A stretch of 8,700 bases of DNA. Origin: Spirochaetales bacterium. Its GTDB lineage: Bacteria > Spirochaetota > Spirochaetia > B11-G9. Below are positions 5,162-8,700 of this stretch, one piece after another. The DNA is taken from contig JALTGJ010000310.1 of assembly GCA_027077185.1 (NCBI GenBank), forward strand, positions 1-8,700. Direction: 5' to 3'. Numbering within the stretch: the first letter of the stretch is position 1; every line of letters begins with the position of its first letter. The position numbers were made by a program, and so were the translations under genes. The notes under the pieces are model-generated. The model did not search any database and was not told the DNA's origin. It saw nothing but the letters and a program-made list of their open reading frames with translations.

Positions 5162-5559
5162 TGGTTTTTATCGATACAAATATCTTTATGTATGCTGCAG
5201 GAAAAGAACATCCGAATAAAATTCCTTCGGTAAATTTACTTCATAAAATAGCTTCAGGGGAAGTTGATGCCTGCATCAATATAGAAGTACTGCAGGAGAT
5301 TCTGCATAGATATAGACATATTAACAGGTGGGAAGAGGGCAAGGCAGTTTATTCTTTGACCCGTAAAATAATTCCGGTAATACTTCCTGTAGATATGTAT
5401 ATTATGGAAAAATGTTTTGATTTGTTAAACAAATATTCTGCTATTATGGCAAGAGATGCTCTTCATGCTGCTTTTTGTAATATTAATAGTATTACTTCAA
5501 TGTACTCATTTGACAAAGATTTTGATGTTTTTGATGGATTAACCAGGATCGAACCTTAA
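5161..5559 (+). CDS. vapC: VapC-family PIN-domain ribonuclease toxin
   Basis: A 132-residue PIN-domain protein, the usual VapC size; such toxins are Mg-dependent RNases cutting tRNA or rRNA when freed from the antitoxin. The opening VFIDTNIFMYA carries the first acidic ligand (Asp5) with Asn7. QEILHRY supplies the second acid (Glu46, with Glu42 also near). ARDALHAA gives Asp99, the hallmark third position, and SFDKDFD (116-122) gives the last acids (Asp118/Asp120). All PIN catalytic positions therefore look intact and the toxin is probably active. Translation starts at ATG 5161, overlapping the antitoxin stop by one base; there is only a weak AAAG upstream, which implies reinitiation by ribosomes finishing the antitoxin. 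It converges on the minus-strand RelE toxin gene with 110 bases between the stops. Confidence 0.92.
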   Translation: MVFIDTNIFMYAAGKEHPNKIPSVNLLHKIASGEVDACINIEVLQEILHRYRHINRWEEGKAVYSLTRKIIPVILPVDMYIMEKCFDLLNKYSAIMARDALHAAFCNINSITSMYSFDKDFDVFDGLTRIEP

Positions 5560-5569
5560 ATATAAAAAC

Positions 5570-5626
5570 ATAGGGTTCCCCATATGTCAAAATAAGGCTC
5601 ATCATTCTGCATGACATATACCCTAT
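5570..5626. repeat. Large bulged inverted repeat between convergent toxin genes
   Basis: ATAGGGT (5570-5576) pairs with ACCCTAT (5620-5626), and ATATGTCA (5582-5589) with TGACATAT (5612-5619). The right arm is continuous, the left arm has an extra TCCCC (5577-5581), so 15 base pairs form around a 22-base loop. It starts 11 bases after the vapC stop. No T-tract follows on either strand. It could act as a two-way transcript-end structure, or be the remnant of a small mobile element. Confidence 0.6.
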
Positions 5627-5637
5627 CTGCTTTCATT

Positions 5638-5669
5638 ATTGGTAAACACTCATTGAGAATATTACCAAT
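5638..5669. repeat. ATTGGTAA/TTACCAAT hairpin at the end of the RelE gene
   Basis: ATTGGTAA (5638-5645) and TTACCAAT (5662-5669) make a perfect 8-base stem; the 16-base loop contains a further CTCA/TGAG pairing. It abuts the RelE stop codon (5670-5672, minus strand). As neither strand has a T-tract after it, its role as terminator is uncertain; stabilising the toxin mRNA end is another possibility. Confidence 0.5.
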
Positions 5670-5945
5670 TCATTTATAAGCGTTTTTGCTATCAGCAATA
5701 TCAATTATAAAAACTATGATTTTATCATTATTTATCTCATAAAATAATCTGTAATCTCCAATTATGTATCGATATAATCCGGATAAATTTCCTTTTAATC
5801 TTTTTATATTTGGTCCAAAGTATGGTTTTCTGCGGAGCATTGGATAGACATATTCTTCTATTTTTTTATATAATTTTCTGTACTCATTCTTTCTTATATT
5901 CTTCTGAAACAACTCAGTTTCAGCAATTTTAAATTTATCCGACAA
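5670..5945 (-). CDS. RelE/ParE-superfamily toxin
   Basis: A 91-residue basic protein of the RelE/ParE fold. After two N-terminal helices (ELFQKNIRKNEYRKLYKKIEEYVYPMLRR) comes the signature block GPNIKRLKGNLSGLYRYIIGDYRLFYEI (44-71), with Arg59 and Arg66 where relatives have substrate-contacting arginines. The last strand is IIVFIIDIADSKNAYK, matching the usual '..HR.dvY' ending except that ADSKN replaces the common GHRKD. Whether it is a ribosome-dependent mRNase (RelE/YoeB) or a gyrase poison (ParE) cannot be decided. The start is TTG at 5945, since no ATG occurs in frame until residue 36; AAGGGAAG lies seven bases upstream, within the antitoxin gene. The gene overlaps the antitoxin by 11 bases. 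Confidence 0.9.
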   Translation of the reverse strand: MSDKFKIAETELFQKNIRKNEYRKLYKKIEEYVYPMLRRKPYFGPNIKRLKGNLSGLYRYIIGDYRLFYEINNDKIIVFIIDIADSKNAYK

Positions 5946-6177
5946 TTCTATACTTCCCTTCTTCTATCTCGCTCCTCCCCTGTCGAATATTTTTAAGAAG
6001 ACTTTCATCTTTTAGGATTTCATTCATTTCATTATCACTGACAAAACTCTCTTCAGCCAGAAATGCTATTGTTGCATACTCTATAAAATTTGAGATCGAT
6101 CTTCTTTCTCCAGCAGCAGCTATTTTTATCAGATTGTATGTATCATCATCAACACGCATTGTAATAGTCTTTGGCAT
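5935..6177 (-). CDS. CopG/RHH-type antitoxin partner of the RelE/ParE toxin
   Basis: An 80-residue antitoxin. The N-terminus MPKTITMRVDDDTYNLIKIAAAGERRSISNFIEYATIAFL is a canonical ribbon-helix-helix DNA-binding domain: strand TITMRV, helix DDTYNLIKIAAAGE, turn RRSIS, helix NFIEYATIAFLAEE. The acidic and charged second half (ESFVSDNEMNEILKDESLLKNIRQGRSEIEEGKY) should wrap the toxin and be protease-sensitive. The start ATG 6177 has AAAGGGGTGA three bases upstream. It is the first gene of a two-gene operon transcribed in the same direction as, and just downstream of, isocitrate dehydrogenase, but with its own promoter and dyad operator. Confidence 0.9.
   Translation of the reverse strand: MPKTITMRVDDDTYNLIKIAAAGERRSISNFIEYATIAFLAEESFVSDNEMNEILKDESLLKNIRQGRSEIEEGKYRIVG
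5953..5960 (-). promoter_or_regulatory. Ribosome binding site deciding the RelE TTG start
   Basis: AAGGGAAG on the minus strand, seven bases before TTG 5945 and inside the antitoxin coding sequence. It supports the unusual TTG start, as no other start codon is within reach. Confidence 0.6.
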
Positions 6178-6195
6178 AACTCACCCCTTTATTCA

Positions 6196-6224
6196 ATATT
6201 ATTCACAAATATTCTATTTGTCAA
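6196..6224 (-). promoter_or_regulatory. Promoter of the RHH-RelE operon
   Basis: On the minus strand, a perfect TTGACA (6224-6219) is followed after 17 bases by TAATAT (6201-6196). Transcription would start near 6189, about 12 bases before the antitoxin ATG. The -35 touches the T-tract of the isocitrate dehydrogenase terminator. Confidence 0.7.
6205..6221. promoter_or_regulatory. Operator-like dyad ACAAATA-TTC-TATTTGT in the RHH-RelE promoter
   Basis: Perfect 7-base arms (6205-6211 and 6215-6221) separated by three bases occupy the promoter spacer and overlap the -35. This is where an RHH antitoxin or its complex with the toxin would have to sit to repress its own operon. The dyad continues outward with a further TT/AA match after one mismatch. 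Confidence 0.6.
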
Positions 6225-6264
6225 TAAAAATGACAGCCCTCAGGTCCCCTCAACCAGGACTGCC
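6225..6264 (-). terminator. Intrinsic terminator of isocitrate dehydrogenase gene
   Basis: On the minus strand GGCAGTCC (6264-6257) pairs fully with GGGCTGTC (6239-6232) using two G-T wobbles, with a further T-GGT/ACC inside, followed by ATTTTTAT (6231-6224). It lies 13 bases beyond the stop at 6278. The T-tract is interrupted by A, so some readthrough into the TA operon is possible. Confidence 0.75.
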
Positions 6265-6277
6265 TCTTCTGACTGTT

Positions 6278-8500
6278 CTATACAACAGATTCCATGACCT
6301 TATTAAAAGTAATACTTGGTCTCATAGCTCTATTTAGTAAATCAGGATCAGGCAGATAGTACCCCTTTAAATTTACCCCCTTACCCTGTACTGCCATAAG
6401 TTCAGATACAATCCGTAATTCATTTGCAGCAAGCTGTTCCGACAGAGGTTTAAAGATTGTTTTAAGCTCAACATCCAGATCCTGCTCAGCAAGAGCCTGT
6501 GCCCAGTAGAGGGTAAGATAAAAATGGCTTCCTCTATTATCAATTTCATTGACTTTTCTCGATGGTGTCCTATTATTTTCCAGAAAAAGTTCAGTTGCAC
6601 TATTCAGAGTATCTGCCAGAACCTTTGCCTTTGAATTATTAAACCTATTCCCAAGATGTTCCAGAGAAGCTGCCAGAGCAAGAAATTCACCCAGAGAATC
6701 CCACCGAAGGTGGCCTTCTTTCAGAAACTGCTGAACATGTTTTGGTGCAGACCCCCCTGCCCCGGTCTCAAAAAGACCTCCTCCTTCCATTAATGGGACA
6801 ATGGAGAGCATCTTGGCACTTGTTCCAAGTTCCAGTATTGGAAACAGATCAGTCAAATAATCACGAAGAACATTCCCTGATACAGATATCGTATCCTTTC
6901 CCTCTTTTACCCGTTGAAGAGAAACCCTGATTGCTTCCTCAGGTGGCATAACAGAAAGACTCAGCCCTCGGGTATTGTAGAGTTTTAGATATTCCATGAC
7001 TTTTTTTATTACATTACGGTCATGAGCCCTTTTCTCATCCAGCCAGAAGATAGCAGGATTTCCGGTTATCTCTGCCCGTTTTACAGCCAGTTTTACCCAG
7101 TCCTTTATCGGGATATCTTTTACCTGGCACATACGGAAAATATCACCCTGCTCAACTTTCTGTTCCATTAGGATTCTGCCTGATTCATCAATAACTTTAA
7201 CAATTCCGGAACCTTCAATTTTAAAAGTTTTGTCATGGGATCCATACTCTTCGGCTTTCCGGGCCATTAGGCCTACATTGGAAACACTTCCCATTGTTCC
7301 GGGATCAAATGCACCGTTCTCCTTGCAAAATTTTATAGTTTCTCCATAAATACCTGCATAGGACCGGTCCGGTATTACAGCCACCATATCCCTTAAATTT
7401 CCATCAGGTCCCCACATTTTTCCAGAAGATCTGATTGCAGCCGGCATTGATGCATCAATAATAATATCACTTGAAACATGCAGACTGGTAATACCCAAAT
7501 CCGAATTTACCATGGCAAGGTCCGGTTGAGTTTTGTAGCAGTCCTCAATCATGGATAGTATACCCTTTCTATCCTCAGAGGAGAGGTCTTTAATTCTGGA
7601 AAGGAGATCCCCTATTCCATTGTTTTCGTTTACTCCAAGCTGATCAAAAGAAGTCCGGTATTTATTGAAAACATCTTCAAAATAGAGGGAAACAACATGA
7701 CCGAAAATAACAGGATCAGAAACTTTCATCATTGTGGCTTTGAGATGTACAGAAAAAAGGACTCCTTCCTCCTTTGCGTATTTCATCTGTTCTCTTATAA
7801 ACTCCCTAAGAAGACGCACATTCATTACAGCAGAGTCGAGGATCTCACCCTTCTCAAGAGGAATCCTCTCTTTTAAAACAGTAGTTTCCCCTGAACTTTT
7901 TTTAAATTCAACCCGGACATTTCCCTGAGTCTCAATAATTACAGACTGCTCACTTCCATAGAAGTCCCCTTCGGTCATACTTACTACACATGTTTTTGAA
8001 TCTGAACTCCATTCCCCCATTGGATGAGGATGATTCATAGCATATTTTTTAACTGCTGCCGGGGCCCTCCTGTCAGAGTTACCCTCCCTGAGTACCGGAT
8101 TGACAGCACTGCCCTTAACAGCATCATAGCGCTTTCTAATCTCTCTTTCCTCATTGGTTCCAGGTTCTTCCGGGTAGTCAGGAATCATATATCCTTTCTC
8201 CTGCAGCTCTCTGACAGCCTCATGAAGCTGGGAATCTGAAGCACTTATATTTGGCAGCTTAATAATATTGGCTTCCGGTCTCCCGACCAGATCCCCAAGC
8301 TCAACAAGATCATTCGAAACTCTCTGGGTTTCATCCAAAAAGTCAGGGAACAGGGCAAGAATTCTCCCTGCCAGGGAAATATCCCTGGATTCAACATCAA
8401 TCCCGGCTGTTTTTCCAAAAGTCCTGATAACAGGAAGAAAAGATGTGGTAGCAAGAAGAGGGGCTTCATCAGTTTTTGTATAGACAATCCGGGGATTCAT
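6278..8500 (-). CDS. icd: Isocitrate dehydrogenase, NADP-dependent, monomeric type
   Basis: A 740-residue cytoplasmic enzyme that oxidatively decarboxylates isocitrate to 2-oxoglutarate and makes NADPH; it is unrelated at sequence level to the 45-kDa dimeric Icd. Family length (about 740) and landmark blocks run throughout: [14 protein letters not shown] (134-147), [17 protein letters not shown] (252-268), DASMPAAIR (349-357), [19 protein letters not shown] (408-426), [12 protein letters not shown] (546-557), [13 protein letters not shown] and [19 protein letters not shown] (574-592), [14 protein letters not shown] (597-610). From remembered Azotobacter vinelandii numbering minus one, metal ligands Asp349, Asp547 and Asp551, substrate residues Ser131, Arg138, Arg144, Lys254, Tyr419 and Arg546, and NADP 2'-phosphate residues His588, Arg599 and Arg648 are all present. 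The start ATG has GAGGT five bases upstream. It is a single gene with its own promoter and terminator. Confidence 0.97.
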   Translation of the reverse strand: MNPRIVYTKTDEAPLLATTSFLPVIRTFGKTAGIDVESRDISLAGRILALFPDFLDETQRVSNDLVELGDLVGRPEANIIKLPNISASDSQLHEAVRELQEKGYMIPDYPEEPGTNEEREIRKRYDAVKGSAVNPVLREGNSDRRAPAAVKKYAMNHPHPMGEWSSDSKTCVVSMTEGDFYGSEQSVIIETQGNVRVEFKKSSGETTVLKERIPLEKGEILDSAVMNVRLLREFIREQMKYAKEEGVLFSVHLKATMMKVSDPVIFGHVVSLYFEDVFNKYRTSFDQLGVNENNGIGDLLSRIKDLSSEDRKGILSMIEDCYKTQPDLAMVNSDLGITSLHVSSDIIIDASMPAAIRSSGKMWGPDGNLRDMVAVIPDRSYAGIYGETIKFCKENGAFDPGTMGSVSNVGLMARKAEEYGSHDKTFKIEGSGIVKVIDESGRILMEQKVEQGDIFRMCQVKDIPIKDWVKLAVKRAEITGNPAIFWLDEKRAHDRNVIKKVMEYLKLYNTRGLSLSVMPPEEAIRVSLQRVKEGKDTISVSGNVLRDYLTDLFPILELGTSAKMLSIVPLMEGGGLFETGAGGSAPKHVQQFLKEGHLRWDSLGEFLALAASLEHLGNRFNNSKAKVLADTLNSATELFLENNRTPSRKVNEIDNRGSHFYLTLYWAQALAEQDLDVELKTIFKPLSEQLAANELRIVSELMAVQGKGVNLKGYYLPDPDLLNRAMRPSITFNKVMESVV

Positions 8501-8505
8501 TATTT

Positions 8506-8510
8506 ACCTC
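8506..8510 (-). promoter_or_regulatory. Ribosome binding site of icd
   Basis: GAGGT on the minus strand, five bases before ATG 8500, preceded by a run of nine A. It fixes the start. Confidence 0.75.
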
Positions 8511-8532
8511 GATTTTTTTTTGTTTAGAGTGA

Positions 8533-8594
8533 GGTTCCTGAAATAAACAATGCAGGAAACCTGTATCAGTATCAGTTAGCTTTTGAGTTAACTC
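8533..8594. other. icd leader: dyads and a short tandem repeat
   Basis: The predicted leader of about 100 bases holds three small structures: GGTTCCTG (8533-8540) opposite CAGGAAACC (8553-8561), pairing with one bulge; a tandem GTATCA repeat (8563-8575); and the palindrome GAGTTAACTC (8585-8594), which lies right at or just after the predicted transcription start. The palindrome could be a regulator site and the hairpin could affect ribosome loading. I do not recognise a known riboswitch. Confidence 0.35.
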
Positions 8595-8604
8595 TACAAC
8601 CCAG

Positions 8605-8633
8605 TTTATACCATAAAACACAATTTCTGTAAA
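8605..8633 (-). promoter_or_regulatory. Promoter of icd (extended -10)
   Basis: On the minus strand TTTACA (8633-8628), a 17-base spacer ending TGG, then TATAAA (8610-8605). Both hexamers match 5/6, and the TG motif makes it an extended -10 promoter. The predicted start near 8598 gives a leader of about 100 bases. Confidence 0.7.
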
Positions 8634-8700
8634 AGCCCGAAGGGGATTGGCAGCAGTTAAAAAACTAAAAAGGGTATATACTGAATCAATATAGGCCGAT
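8634..8700. other. Window-edge intergenic stretch, no gene seen
   Basis: No start codon with a Shine-Dalgarno or sustained frame is visible. A short CCCGAAGGGG inverted repeat (8636-8645) is present but is too small to call a terminator. Confidence 0.4.

Noticed and set aside
6373..8483. Several 60-80 codon frames on both strands inside icd
   Set aside because: All are shadows of a fully conserved 740-residue enzyme.
8634..8650. CCCGAAGGGG hairpin as terminator of an upstream gene
   Set aside because: The stem is only three to four base pairs and the following T run is short and interrupted.
1..8700. CRISPR array, transposase or integrase gene, or other defence genes
   Set aside because: No regularly spaced repeats and no DDE, tyrosine or serine recombinase or Cas motifs in any frame of credible length.

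Overview
The window is AT-rich bacterial DNA with compact genes, good Shine-Dalgarno sites and short intergenic regions carrying hairpins. It holds housekeeping metabolic genes, two membrane proteins and two toxin-antitoxin (TA) modules. The host is probably an anaerobic or facultative bacterium with an AT-rich genome. A spirochaete is my best guess, from the mix of a membrane-anchored sensor protein, a monomeric isocitrate dehydrogenase, an acyl-CoA carboxyltransferase and abundant intergenic hairpin repeats, but no gene here settles the phylum.

Left part (1-1791): a minus-strand multi-spanning membrane protein runs off the left edge. It looks like the N-terminal sensor half of a cyclase or signalling protein. 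A plus-strand membrane protein resembling the DUF6498 family diverges from it. Next comes a GC-richer non-coding block (about 1525-1708) built of nested inverted repeats, including a hairpin led by GTAG as in REP elements.

Middle (1740-4848): a minus-strand GNAT-like acetyltransferase ends in a clear intrinsic terminator. It diverges from a plus-strand biotin-dependent acyl-CoA carboxyltransferase of the propionyl-CoA carboxylase beta / methylmalonyl-CoA decarboxylase alpha type, which is preceded by a good promoter and an AT-rich dyad. After a hairpin-bearing gap comes a small PNPOx-like flavin-binding protein, closed by a strong terminator.

TA island (about 4849-6231): two type II modules face each other. 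The plus-strand module is an RHH-like antitoxin with a VapC PIN toxin (stop and start overlap by one base). The minus-strand module is a CopG/RHH antitoxin with a RelE/ParE toxin (11-base overlap, TTG start for the toxin). Both promoters carry repeats well placed for antitoxin autoregulation, and the short convergent gap holds two large inverted repeats. The island sits between two metabolic transcription units, each closed by its own terminator, so it looks like an inserted accessory cassette.

Right part (6225-8700): a complete monomeric NADP-dependent isocitrate dehydrogenase lies on the minus strand. It has a strong extended -10 promoter, a leader of about 100 bases with small dyads, and a terminator whose T-tract abuts the promoter of the downstream TA operon. 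Functionally, the dehydrogenase supplies 2-oxoglutarate and NADPH and the carboxyltransferase belongs to propionate/methylmalonyl-CoA metabolism. I saw no clear novel multi-gene system; the most unusual items are the composite repeat element and the architecture of the facing TA pair.
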